Positions 37,285 to 48,540 of a DNA stretch of 64,000 bases are shown here, in pieces (the stretch's first letter is position 1; each line of letters starts with the position of its first letter). Position numbers and translations under genes: made by a program. The notes beneath the pieces are model-generated. The model had not been told where the DNA came from. It ran no database searches and saw only the letters and a program-made list of their open reading frames with translations. The DNA lies in the NCBI RefSeq assembly GCF_003286085.1, contig NW_020825373.1, positions 1-64,000 of the forward strand, in the 5' to 3' direction. The DNA is from Drosophila persimilis. Its lineage: Eukaryota > Arthropoda > Insecta > Diptera > Drosophilidae.

Positions 37285-37465
37285 AAGAAGAGCCGAAGAG
37301 GGCCGAAGAGGGCCGAAGAGGGCCGAAGAGAGCCGAACGCGAGAGCTACCAGCTGAAGCTGAGCCGAAGCGAGCCGAAGGTGTGAACTGCTAGCCGAAGA
37401 GGGCCGAAGCGAGCCAAGTGTGTGAACTGTCAGCCGAAGCGAGCCGAAGGTGAGAGCTTCTACCC
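37285..37465 (+). repeat. GAGGGCCGAAGA array
   Basis: 12-bp units (GAGGGCCGAAGA) grade into longer units with GCCGAAGCGAGCC and GTGTGAACTG. Confidence 0.85.
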
Positions 37466-37769
37466 GAAGAGCCGCGTTGACCAATTCTTCCATAGGACTG
37501 CTCTCAAACGAGTGGATTTTTCATCATTTAATCACTCAATACGATTATTGTGGATCCCAAAGTGAACTAAAACCAGCAAGGACCTCTAGAAAGGGCTAGC
37601 ATAAGCTCCTGAAAGGGTATTCTCCGTCCGTTATTCGTGTGATTTTCCAACGCCTCTCTGAAGGGAAGCGATCCTGCTAGATGCATCAGGCAGGAAGGAC
37701 GGCAGGACGCACACCACTGTGCACTGTGCACACGCACCCGCTGCTCTCTTCTCACTCGGAAGGTGGAGG

Positions 37770-37925
37770 AGAGGGGAAAAGAGGGCGGCGATGCGGCCGC
37801 GGAAGAGTGGGCAAAGAGGGGCTAAAGAGATGGTAAAGTGGGGGTGATGAGGCGGAGAAGAGATGGTAAAGAGGGGGGCGATGCGGCCGCGGAAGAGTGG
37901 GCAAAGAGGGGGGCGATGCGGTATT
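37770..37925 (+). repeat. 90-bp duplicated G-rich segment with GCGGCCGC
   Basis: GGCGATGCGGCCGCGGAAG at 37787 recurs at 37877 (offset 90), followed by AGTGGGCAAAGAGGGG in both copies. GATGGTAAAG lies between them. Confidence 0.8.
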
Positions 37926-40074
37926 GCGTTGTTGCGCTGTTATGGTGGGGTGGAGTGGGTGTGGGTGTGGGTGTGGGTGCGGGTGCGGGTGCGGGTTGTT
38001 TGCTGCTGTCATCGTTGCCGTTTAATGTTGAATGCTGTACGTTGTCCCCCTCCTGTCGTTCCGATGGTGGCAAGAACATTTTCATTGCGATTGTCACTTG
38101 GAAACCGAACCGAACGGAACGAAACGGAACGGAACGTAACGGGAGCATGTTTCTTGCACTTTCGTGTTGCCGATAGGACGGGGACCAGGGGCAGGGGCAG
38201 GGGCAGGGGCAGGGGCTTATCAGAAGGCAAACAACACGGACGGCACGGAGACAGAGATTGGGACAGAGTGTAAGAGGGAGGGGGAGGGGTGGGCGGGGAG
38301 GGAGTTGGGGTTACGTTATCTTATTACTTATTGATTTTGTGTTATCAGCTAGGGAGTGGGGTGAAAGCAGGGGCGTGGCGGGGCGGGGCGGTGCGAGTAA
38401 ACAAAACAATATCCCACCACGAGCGCTGGTCGACTCGACTCCGTGGTACCTCATTACGGAGTATATATGTATATATATGTATATGTGTGTGTGTGTGTGT
38501 GTGAGAAAAGAAGAGCCAGCGTTGTGCGCGTAAAAACTTGCTGCATGCCACAAAAGCAAAGGCAAAAGTAAAAGCTGAAGCAGCAGCAGGGACAGGCACT
38601 TGAAGCACTCACTCTAGCAACAAATAACCAAAGTTTGTTGCTGTTGCTGTTGCTGCTGCTGATGGCTTCCTCCGGGCTGCAGGACCAAGCGCAGATACAG
38701 ATACACAAAACAGACGCAGCCACAGATACAGATACAGATACAGATACAGATACCTTCTGCTTCTTCTGAGATGGTGAAAATGGGAAATAAACTGAATATA
38801 TTTTTTGGTAAACTATGTAAATACATATTTGCATACATTTGTAGGTACATAGATACATAGATACATTCTAGCTGTAGCCTTTGAGTGCTTTCCATCAGGT
38901 TTTCCAGGTTTTCCATCATCTTTGGACATCATTGAGGGTCAATACAGCCCCTTGGAACGGGGTGCAGGGAAGGGGGCTTGGGGCTTGGGGTCTTGGGGTC
39001 TTGGGTCTTGGGGAAATGATTAAGGGCGACAAAGTACCGCCGCGAATGTCTGGCCGTATGCAAATTTGCACAGCAACATTGTGTCTGAAGGATGCTCGTG
39101 GCAGAAGCTGAGGCCCCAGGCTGCCCCCCCCCCACGCCTTTCCCTTAGACAACGCGCCGCGCAGACTGCAGTTTTGTGCACTTGATTTATGGCCGGGGGC
39201 TGCGTCTCCGATGCTCGTTTGGCCAGCAACAAGTGAGGGGCGGGAGGGGGTGCGGCCAAATGGGTTGGTTGACCCCCCCCCCCCCCCCCTCCCCCTCCCA
39301 GCGTAATGGGGAAAAGAATCAATGTTGTGCTCCGATTCCAAACGAAATGTTTCACACACACACACACACACAGACACACACATATGTACGTTCCTTATCA
39401 GTGTGTGGGCTTCGAATCAAATTTCAGTCATCAAACAGCGATTTGTACCGAATGCCGAATGCCGAATGCCGTCGCTGGAATTAAGCAATAACCGAATGCC
39501 GACGGCAAATGCATGTCCCCCGTCATGGCAGCAAGACACGAGACAGGAGCTTCGTTTCGTGTCTTCCAAGTTTGTTATTATATTTAAACATTATAAGCAA
39601 GTCCCCCCCCCCCCCCCACACCCCTCTCTCAACCCCGCCATGCAAAGGCAATCGTGTGGTTCCATGTCCATGGGAAAATAAATCATTCAATTCCGATATT
39701 TCGGTTGACGCCATATTTGTCAAATGACGTTTAAATTTATGGACAAATGATATATGAGTAACGTACACACACCTAAGAGATTGCATTGCTGGCACAGTGG
39801 GTCCAATAACATGCCTCATACATACATACATACACATGTATTTGGTATACAGAAACGCTCTAGTCTGTCCTCTTCTCCTCCCACCCATGATCTGGCTGGC
39901 ACTTCTCTCGAGTAGATATGCATTTCTGTGCTGTGCTGTGTGTGTGTGTGTGTGTGCGTGCATTGAGAAGTTCAACAGCCGCACAGGCAGGGCGACACAT
40001 TCACATGAAGTTCATGTGTGTATTTTCGCGTCATTCGATATCGGCCGCTCTCTCAACAGAAATGCGATTTGTTT

Positions 40075-40134
40075 TTCTCTCTCTCTCTCTCTCTCTCTGC
40101 CACTCCACTCGAGCGTATAACGATCGTTCAGTAA
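40075..40134 (+). promoter_or_regulatory. Candidate core promoter: CT tract plus TCAGT initiator
   Basis: A CT tract (40075-40098, a GAGA-factor site on the other strand) lies about 30 bp before TCAGT (40128-40132), the Drosophila initiator consensus. There is no TATA box at -30 and no downstream promoter element at +28. The pairing of GAGA and Inr is typical of paused promoters, but both motifs are short. Confidence 0.3.
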
Positions 40135-40148
40135 CTAAGACCGAAAAT

Positions 40149-40298
40149 ATGTTGGGCTCTTGTTGTTGTTGTTGCTGTCGTAAAAAGCAATTAACGCCGA
40201 CAACAAAAGCCAAGCCGAGCCCGAGCCCGAGCCCGCGCCGAGACCGAACCAAAACCGAAGCGAAGCAGCAGCGAGCATGGTATATTTATGCAGGGTGA
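40149..40298 (+). CDS. Candidate first-exon ORF with a Cys cluster
   Basis: ATG at 40149, 19 nt after the putative initiator, opens a 49-codon frame with GSCCCCCCRKK near the start and a basic Pro/Ser-rich remainder. A possible donor GCAGG|GTGAGG occurs just before the TGA at 40296-40298. The Cys run is a TTG/TGT-type simple repeat, so coding status is doubtful. No partner exon was found. Confidence 0.2.
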   Translation: MLGSCCCCCCRKKQLTPTTKAKPSPSPSPRRDRTKTEAKQQRAWYIYAG

Positions 40299-40427
40299 GG
40301 CATGCTCTTACGATAATTACCTATTTTGCCTGACCCAGAGATAGATAGAGAGAAAGAAACACCAGTCTTATAGAGCTCCAATCTCCTCTCGGAAATGCTG
40401 GGGCTGGGGGGTAGATTCGTGACTTAC

Positions 40428-40514
40428 CTGATATGATTTCTGTTGCAACTCAGCCGTTGACGGTTGGCCCTGTGATTAGCCCATCGGTGAGTACGTGCCG
40501 ATGCCTGTGTGTAG
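40428..40514 (-). other. Candidate internal exon (87 bp) on the minus strand
   Basis: A good acceptor (CTCTCTTCGTCTTGCAG) ends at 40515 and a consensus donor (ATCAG|GTAAGTC) starts at 40427. The 87 bp have one open frame of 28 codons rich in Arg/Asn/His and two closed ones. It could be a 5' UTR or alternative exon of a minus-strand gene extending beyond the visible coding regions. Confidence 0.3.
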
Positions 40515-42415
40515 CTGCAAGACGAAGAGAGGGGGGCAAACGGTTAGCAGCTGTTGTTCGAACTGGGTTCGAGTTTGAGTTCGACTCATACCGAACATTG
40601 ATCGTTCGATCCCCGAAAAACCAAGAGACCGCGAGACCGCGGGACCGCGAGAGAGAGCAAGCAGCGAATACCAGGCACAAAAGGAGTAAACAATGAGGCA
40701 AAACGAAGCGGAAGAAACATTGGCACAAAGAGGAACAGATAGCCGCCGCTCTTGTGGATGGCGTGGGCGTGAAAAAACAATAGAACCAACAAAAAGAAAA
40801 AGCCCCGGAAAGATAATCAAAATTAATACGAACGGCGCAAACGAAATGTATGTTTGTAAGAGGAGGTCTTAAATCTAGATTAAATTCCATTTTCAAAGAG
40901 CCAAGCTATTAGCCAGGTTGCTACTGTTCTGTCCTTCGGCTTGTCTTTGAAAGTCCTTGGACTTCCTTCTGGGTGCTTTCTCTGTTGCCTCAAAATGTTC
41001 GATTGTTATCGATCGAGTCGGGTCAAACTGTACCGCTGCCAGAGCTGCTCCTACCTCAGCCTCAGTTCGGCAGCAAACCGTTCTTCTTCGTGTCTCATTT
41101 GGCTCCAACTTCAACTCCAGCACTCCAGCTGCCTTTCTGCTGGGGGCCCCCATATGTATGTATGTATGTACATACATACCTACAAATATGCGAAAAACGA
41201 GTTTTGCTTGTGGTATATTTGTTGTTGTTGTTTTTAGTGTTTTTTATGGCTTAACGATAACCCCAAACTCCACTCCACTCCACTCCACTCCATGCCAAAA
41301 GTGATCTACACTGGAGACATGATCATGTTGTATGGGACAGCATTCGGGATACATATTTTCCGCACAAAAAACCATACAATTTTAACACAAATCACAGGTT
41401 TTTATACGGATTATCTCGAGCCTCTTAGGAGAGCTCCGCGTATCGTAACCCACACACTCATGCCTATAGTATATTCTGCTCAAAGTATGTCTGTCTATTG
41501 ATTCCCCATAACAACTGAAAATACAAAATTAATCACAAATTTAATGCAATCTTCTTGTATTTTTCCCCAAGGCAGTGCTTTCCACATATGTTTTCTTGTA
41601 CATACATATACAGATGCAATCCAAGGCTCAGCCAAAGGCACAACAGATCACAGCAAAACGCTGCATCCTTGTTGGACATGACGGACTCATACACTCGGGA
41701 GCATATTGATGTTGCCAGATCCATGCCCTCCAACCCTCGCCCTCGCCCCCGCCCATCAGAGTGGAGCATTGCACTCACCGCTGCTCTAGAATACCCTGCC
41801 GGTTCTTGTACACCCTTTCACAGGGAAATAGGGCATACATATATACATTTTTGAATAAAATATACTAACATTGCAGTTATGTTATTGATGTCTATTTGTT
41901 GGGTCATATTTCTATTTGAATTATTACCTTCCACTATAGAATACAAGCAGTAGCATTTGAAAGAACAAGGGTATCCCTAGATTAAAGGTACAGACATACA
42001 TACATACGTACATGTACACTCCCAGACATCCCACAAGCCCAGCACTTTAGAGACTTAATTTTATTGAATGATTGTAATTCCCACAAAAGGAAGATTAAGC
42101 TCTTATGCTTCAATTATTTATAAAATAACATGGCAAATATACGGTGAATGGGACAGGCTTTCAGTTTAATCATTGTCTTCGACACATATATTTAGTTTAA
42201 GAAAAATCACTTAAATAGTTTGAGGCTGGCCTCTGCATAGCTAAAAAAAAAAAAGGCTTAAAAAATCCACAGAAGCCAACAGGTTATAAGCCAACTTGTA
42301 ACATCAAAGTCCCCCACAAATGTGTTTAGTGACTTTTGTTGAAAAAAAGCATCGAAAATGCACAATTCTTGGGCGAAAATCAAAGCAAATAAGAAGACTA
42401 ACGAGCAGTCGCAGC
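40515..42415. other. Non-coding
   Basis: A palindromic ATGTATGT/ACATACAT block at about 41155-41182 and CTCCA repeats (41270-41292). No gene seen. Confidence 0.55.
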
Positions 42416-42828
42416 TAAGGGCCGCGCCACAGAGTGCACACAATGCACGACGAAGAGTGTGAGAGAGAGAGAGAGACAGAGCATGATTGGGCGCTTGGAA
42501 GGCATAGCGTAGTCACTGGTCGTTTATTTGTTCATTCTGTCTATTTGAATAATAAGATCAGATCCAGATACGGCAATCTGCTAGATTTTCTATGATTCTG
42601 TGTTGACTGATACAGATTTTCGTCTTTTCGATGCTCTAGCTCTTATTGTCTCTGAGAAGTAGGCGTCAAACAAAACGGACGGACAGACATGGCTATATCG
42701 ATTCTTCTATTGATGCTGATCAAGAATATATACACTTTCTGGGATCGGAAAGGCTTCCTTCTGGGTGTTACACCTCCTCCACTTTTCCCACAAATCGACT
42801 ATACCCGTACCCATACCATAAAACCCAC
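42416..42828 (+). mobile_element. ISY-like Helitron fragment
   Basis: It begins near GGGCCGCGCCAC, then ATGCACGACGAAGAGTGTG, a GA tract at 42461-42476, GGCAATCTGCTAGATTTTC, CTCTAGCTCTTATTG, and ACGGACGGACAGACATGG. It ends with TTGATGCTGATCAAGAATA and the degraded terminal TATACCCGTACCC. Compared with the 56 kb copy it lacks the repeated internal modules. Confidence 0.78.
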
Positions 42829-42834
42829 CTCCTA

Positions 42835-43065
42835 AACCGATTCGAAAGGCGCAACGTCTTAGCCTTTGGAGTGGCTTCTCAAATTAATTTGGAGGACTCT
42901 GATGGCTATACCTATACTTTTCCACACTTTAAAAACCTTTTGGAACCACTGTCGTGGATTTTTCAACATGATAATGAGTGTATTCATTCAGGCGTATAAA
43001 CAGAGCTAAAACGTGGAGCTATTAAGCTGGCCAACAATATTCCAGGATATGGCTAAATAGGCGGA
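42835..43065 (+). mobile_element. Tc1/mariner-like transposase remnant
   Basis: The translation around 42850-42999 reads NVLAFGVASQ, FKNLLEPLSW and IFQHDNECIHSG. These match in order the VMVWGCFS, central and IFQQDNDPKHTS segments of Tc1-like DDE transposases. The frame then stops, and a continuing reading (ELKRGAIKLANNIPGYG) takes the place of the expected linker. Only about 75 codons survive. It directly abuts the right end of a Helitron. Confidence 0.6.
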
Positions 43066-43702
43066 TGCTGAAAGGTGACTCCTCAACTAACTATTATATA
43101 TATTTATGTATTTTTAATCTTCCAATTCCAATTGATTTAAAATGATTCGAATTTCTTTCTTAGTGTCCCCGAATTTAGAATTGTTTTCCTTAATATTTTT
43201 GTTCCTTTTTTGGTGAAATTAAATTTAATAAACTTGAATTCCAAAAAGAAGTGTCTGTGTGTCTGTATGGAGAGTCCTATTCGAGTGGCGAGGAGTGTAT
43301 GTTGAGTTTTTGTTGCTCTTGCTGGCTCCCATATTCCCGTTCCCGTTCCCGTTCCCGTTCCAGCTTCACAATGTATTCTCGTACACAAACGCACGCACAC
43401 GCAGACAGCGGCTGTAAGAGTGTGCGTGAGTATTTGTTGTAGGCTGCAGGCAGCGACTTCTTTTTGGCATTTGCCACCACCACCACCACCGCCGCCGCCT
43501 CCTCCTCTTTTCCACTCATCCAACAGTCATAATGTTCGTATCTGGTTTTCCTCTCTGTGCTGCTTTCTCTTGCTCTGGAAAACGCTTGAGAGCAGCTTAA
43601 GCTCTGCCTGAGCCCGAAATTACTACACACAGCACAACACTCAGACGACATGGTCAGTGCCCGCAAAAATTGAATTCAGAATCCACCAAAGAGAACACAG
43701 AA

Positions 43703-43706
<4 letters not shown>

Positions 43707-43735
<29 letters not shown>
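43707..43735 (+). repeat. (GA)n microsatellite
   Basis: Uninterrupted GA tract of about 14 repeats. Other GA/CT tracts lie at 1461-1525 (GAGAGCGA), 9541-9563, 29824-29839 and 40075-40098. Confidence 0.9.
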
Positions 43736-43739
<4 letters not shown>

Positions 43740-44299
43740 GTCGGATCTTTTACTCTCCGATTGGGAGCATCGTTGTGGCGGCCAAAGGTTTTTGTTTTTT
43801 TTTTTTCACTGCTCTTTGTGTCTCCACCTGCCTGCATTTCCTTTCTTCGCAAGAAGATGATAATTTCATTAACAAAATAAAATACAGCAGGGCTGCTGCA
43901 CACATATGTATGTAGATGAACGCCAACAAAGCCACTCCGAACGAGTCCTTCGTTAGCGACTAACTGTACTGACAGGAGCCCCTCGGCCCCCCCCATGCAC
44001 TTCAAAAGAGAACTTTCGGCTTCCGAAGAAGAGTTTTTGTCATATTTGGCAAACTTCAATTGCAGTGCCTTCCGCTTGCAAGTTTTGTTGCTGTTGCTGT
44101 TGCTGTTTCTGGGAAACACTCGGAAAGCGGACGGCCAACTGCCGGACTGATCGTCGTAGCGGGGTTAATGGGGGTGCCCCCCACTCTTGTCTATTTCGGC
44201 ACCGCACCGCAGATGCACACCAAACGATACGATGGAATTTTTTGCTCTCGCTCATATTGTCGTTGTCGTTGCTGCGGCTGCTTGAGTTTCCGTGCACTT

Positions 44300-44345
44300 T
44301 TTTTTTTTTTGTTTTTTGTTGTTGGCTTACAGGTAGGCTGAGGTG
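44300..44345 (+). promoter_or_regulatory. Candidate recursive splice site or acceptor
   Basis: A T-rich tract (44300-44320) is followed by GGCTTACAG|GTAGGCTG, with the AG at 44331-44332. This is the 3'ss-directly-5'ss arrangement of Drosophila recursive splice sites, though the donor half is weak. Confidence 0.3.
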
Positions 44346-44383
44346 AGTGTCGAACCGGTTCAACGGGTTGTGGTGCATTATCT

Positions 44384-44414
<31 letters not shown>

Positions 44415-46032
44415 ACACACACACACACGCACACATTGTATGTTGAGTTCTGCATTGGTTTACCTCTTCGCTGCGTCGATCCACTCGGTTCGTTCTCAAC
44501 GACACCCCAATTAACTCCACTCAGCGCGCCGAGTGGTTTTCGCTGACTTTGAGCGTGTCAAACGGACTTGGTTTCGAGTGATTATTTTCGATCTGAAAGG
44601 GGGTGGTAGTGAGGTCACGGGCACAGAAAAAAAAAGGAACACGCTCACTGGCAAATAACCAAAAAAAAAAAATATATACAGCCTGCGGCAAACACGGAAA
44701 ACACGCGCACGATCTGCGGCTCGATTGCAGCTGCAGCTGGATTTGGATTTGAGCGGCGGGTAAGAGGAACAGCACAAACACTCGATTCACGGATTATCGG
44801 ACTCTCGAATTCTCGCTCCAAAGGCAACGTCTGCGACCGGCGTTCACGGAAAAAAAACCGACAATACTTCTGGTGTTTCCGAGACAGATTGAAGCAGCGA
44901 TGTTCCACTCGACCGGTCGATGTTCGTTTGTTGTGTTCGAGTCGAACCATTTGGTTCGACGGGCCACCAACACACACAAGCCGAAGACTCTCACGCACAC
45001 AGGCGTGGACCCGAACTCCAACAGCTGACATGCAACATTCTCTCAAATTCAATTCAACTCCCTCTCACGGCTCGATGGCTGCGACCATGAATCAGACAGA
45101 ATACGACTGGACGCGACTCGCTTCGCACAGTGGGACGTCAGCGGCAAAGAGGCGGCAAAAGTAATTTTCTGAATGAGAGCATTGGCTAATTTGAATGTAC
45201 ATGCATGCGGCAATCTTTAAGGTAGAATGATTATCTTTTTGGTCTCTTTTATTAGGTGTATTCATTATTATTAATATTAATGGAAGTTGGAAGATTTTCC
45301 TGTCCAATGCATTTTATTTATTTCTTATTCGTCTTATTCGGCCGAATGTCCCACTGTGCGTCGCTACATCGCGAGCCGACTACAGCAACACGAGCACGCA
45401 ACGCAACATGTTCGAAGCGTAGGGCAGCAGCTGCGTCACATGAGCGAGAACTCTAAGTGTATGTGTGTGTGTGTGTGTTTGCTCGTACATCGTGTTCGTG
45501 TTCACCATCTCTCAGGGGATTGTTGATAAATTGTTGCTGTTGTCCCAAACCTAATCACGGCTACAGCAATTGTTGCGGCGCCTGTTGCCAAGCATGTTTG
45601 ATGTTGGATCTTTGGCTTGAAGCGGCAGCGTAGCGTTGCACCTACTTCTTCCGACCAATCGAGCATACTTTCAGGCGGCCGATTTTTTTTTTTGGTAAAA
45701 TGCATTTACATATGTAAATATTTGTAATTGTAAAGAAAAAGTTAAATAAAGTAACAAGAACGAACCCTGTACTATGCAAATTTACTTTTAAATAAATAAA
45801 TATGTATGTACATGGGATAGGTGTTAAAGGATAGAGGATAACAAATTAAGATCATTATATATGTATGCACTTATGTCATAAAAACATCATAGATGTATGT
45901 AATATATGATGATCTTAAGTGGTTAATAGTATATGTATAGTATGGGCCATAGAAAGCAATTCCATTCCATCCGATATTCTACTCGATTCTGTATTCCAGT
46001 AGACATATCGGCCTTTATCGGTTTGGTGTCGC

Positions 46033-46095
46033 ATGGGTCTTGTGAGTCGCGGCAAGGGTCGCGGCTCTACTTGCATACCCGTTACTCGGTTTAAC
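46033..46095 (+). mobile_element. Helitron left-end fragment
   Basis: TTGTGAGTCGCGGCAAGGG, then TCGCGGCTCTACTTGC and ATACCCGTTACTCGG, aligns with the left end of the 56.0 kb copy. A similar left end occurs at 36.02 kb. The rest of the element is missing. Confidence 0.6.
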
Positions 46096-46359
46096 TCTCT
46101 TTATTGAAGCACCTTGTACAAATAAAGCGGATGATTTGCCGATCCATGAACATGCCCCGATCAAGAGCCTCCAATGTGCTTGGAGAGTTTTTTTGCAATG
46201 TGCAACATGTCAGTTGTTCAGTAGTTTTCAGATTTAATGAGATGCCGTACAGCATCCTTCCAACAACGTGGCTGCTATTCCTGCGAACAGTGGGCAAAAT
46301 CATTGACTTGAGGAGTACTGCTGGGGGAAACATCGTTCAATTTACTGAATAAGCTCGTT

Positions 46360-46560
46360 CGTGAACTAAGTCGTTCTTTTAGTTCGTTCTTTTTTGTTCA
46401 TCTATCTTAATCGTTGTTTCTTGTTCATCGTTCTATTATATTCATCGTTCTTTTTCGTTTGTTCCCCCTTTGCTTATCGTTGTTTTTTGTTCATTTGTCT
46501 TTTCTGGTTGTTCTTTTTTGTTAATTGGTCTTTTTGTTCTTAGTTCAATTTTGCAGTCTA
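46360..46560 (+). repeat. Degenerate TTCGTTCTTTT / TGTTCAT array
   Basis: Loose units of TTAGTTCGTTCTTTT and GTTCATCGTTC lie between the Helitron left end and the hAT remnant. Confidence 0.7.
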
Positions 46561-46779
46561 ATATTTAGTTTTAAGCAAATGTGTAAATGCACTACAATTC
46601 ATGGACGTTATAGCTTTGTAAATTTATTTTCATTTGCACTTAGAACTTGATATCGTTAGGGCACAACCAAAAGTTTCAATTATCCCATCGTCCATTTTTT
46701 ATGTAAAATTGTAATTGTAAAAATTGTACTTATGTTGTCCATTATAATTTCAAAACCTATAAGATACACACGTTTTTTA

Positions 46780-48031
46780 TTGGGCGTCAAGACTGTTGGC
46801 CCTTTGCGTACTTTTTCTCCTTCTGCAGAAAGACCTTTCAAGGCACATTCGTATACCAGGTGAAAGGGTCCTGCTGTCTATTGGTGTACTCCTATGCTAG
46901 GTATTGATCTACCTCTCTGATGGATTACTTGGTTGAACTGCTTGTCATACTCGTCTCAAAGGCAAAGGTTGGCGAAGTTGTGACGGTTTCGATTTGTGAA
47001 GACAGATCATCAGTAACATTTTCCACCAATCCTGTTTGAGCGATTTTACATTGCAACTGATTTTTTAAAGCATTAAAACTTGGGTTTAACTAGTATGGTA
47101 TATTATTCTGGAAAGCCCCAAAACGCACGGTCATCTTTTTTCGAATAGCATTGGCTATGGATTGCTGCAGCAAAGAGCCCTCTATATTTACCTTTGATAA
47201 GGTGATAAAATACTCTTCCGAAAATGCAGTTTTAATGCCTTCAGCACTGGTAATACCCCATCAATGATTTCCCATTCTGCCTGGGCCGGTACTGGTTCAG
47301 GGCGTAGAGGGGAAACGACCCTCATATAAGCCCTGAAACATGTTGTCTGTTGAGTTCCAACGTGTAGGCCACATCTTGTGGCAGCTTAAGCCCGGGAAGC
47401 TTTAATTGGCTTTGGATATCTTTGAGCTTCTTGAGTCCGGATGAGCTGCGATTGTTGTTGTTTTGGCCCTCACACTATCCTACTGCTTTTTGTCCAACGA
47501 TGTTTAAATTGTGCGCAAAGCATGCAGTGTGGCGCCAATTTTCCAATGCACTGGCTCTGGTGGTCCCCTTTAGACGAATGCAAACGAAGGGAAGCGCTCT
47601 GTATTCAATTGTGCAATCGCTTAGAAACGCTGCCGAACACTTGAAGTACTTCTTCTTGCACTTCGAAGACTATCTCAGCGATTAGCTCTGCGATTTGTCT
47701 GCTCTCAGCCTGTTCCTGTGTTGCCCCACCAAGGCATCAGTTAATTGATCCGCAATGTTTCGTGGTCTCCGTTGGGAAATATTGTATCTTCTTGGTAGCG
47801 GCAAATTTATGTAACGCTTTGCACACAATATTACGACTTTTTGAACCACTTTTTGACTCACTTGAACCTGTTTTAAATGTGAAACAGAACTGTTATTTTA
47901 TAAGCCAAATCGCTCTCAACATATATTTATTTTCATGGGTACTCTATAAGCATTCTAAATCGACTGACTTCATTTTTCTGACTTGCGTTTTCATAAATCC
48001 GAAAGCCACGGTCCGCTTCTGGATTTTCCAT
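46780..48031 (-). mobile_element. Degenerate hAT-family transposase
   Basis: The minus strand, with several frameshifts and stops, shows hAT landmarks in order. A possible start MENPEADRGF lies at 48031. NWRHTACFAHNLNIV lies near 47545-47500. TRWNST (47365-47348), followed by DNMFQGLYEGRFPS, is a hallmark of the hAT RNase H-like fold. EWEIIDGVLPVLKALKL lies near 47260. SKVNIEGSLLQQSIANAI lies near 47180. The C-terminal dimerisation-region motif EVDQYLA...DPFTWY lies at about 46915-46855. The final CVPATSVPSERVFS-like block is not recognisable. It is a pseudogene; terminal repeats were not identified. Confidence 0.75.
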
Positions 48032-48334
48032 ATTTTTTTTCGTGAGTTTTCCAATGTTTTTTTAAAGTTACAAATACAACAAATCAAAAGCCATGAAAAT
48101 CGCTACAGCCCTTCAAGAGTTTTAAAAGTTTGAACAAACACAACTGTTGGATGTTTGGTCTCGCTTTTCGCAATAGATTTTCTTGCAAAAACAAAAAAAA
48201 ACATTTCAAATCGCGGCCCAAAACGTTCCCGTTCGTTATATATTCGACTTTATCGGTTTAGATTTTTCTTTTCATATTTTTCTCATCTGTTCCATCTGTT
48301 TCCCACACCAGGCGTTTTTTTTTTTCGCTTCCCT

Positions 48335-48540
48335 CCGCCAGGAGCCGCACACTGCACGAGGAAGAGTGTGTGAGAGAGAGAGAGAGAGAGAGAGGCAGAA
48401 AAGGAGTTGCCATTTCTGGCTATAATAATTATCCAATCTGATACAGATTCGGCAATCTGCTAGATACACTCCTTCTCTATGATTCGGGGGTCTCGGATTT
48501 CGCGTTTCTTCAAAATTGTGGATGCCGCACAACACTAAAG
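48335..48540 (+). mobile_element. ISY-like Helitron fragment with the longest GA tract
   Basis: It shares the block GCACACTGCACGAGGAAGAG, then a GA tract of about 11 repeats (48372-48394), TCTGGCTATAATAATTATCC, CGGCAATCTGCTAGATAC and TCTATGATTCGG. Both ends are truncated. Confidence 0.72.

Larger units (their letters stand above)
36720..40075. other. Non-coding, repeat-rich
   Basis: GGGGC repeats (37035-37078), GAC repeats (37137-37156), GGGTGT/GGGTGC runs (37955-37997), GGAAC runs (38110-38136), GATACA runs (38722-38752) and CTTGGGGT runs (38970-39012). No gene recognised. Confidence 0.55.
43065..46033. other. Probably regulatory or UTR-rich, no ORF called
   Basis: Contains CCCGTT repeats (43337-43362), CCACCACC/GCCGCC runs (43473-43500), the GA tract, CA tracts and several splice-like sites, including a minus acceptor CCCCCTTTCAG near 44600 paired with a donor GAAGAG|GTAAAC near 44462. 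No long coding frame with a domain was found. Confidence 0.4.

Noticed and set aside
42646..42835. Start of a 117-codon ORF as a gene
   Set aside because: This part is Helitron end sequence; only the following segment is transposase-like, and it belongs to a different element.
44940..44975. GGTTCGA-type tRNA B-box-like sequence near 44958
   Set aside because: No A box, acceptor stem or cloverleaf could be built around it; no tRNA gene was recognised in the window.
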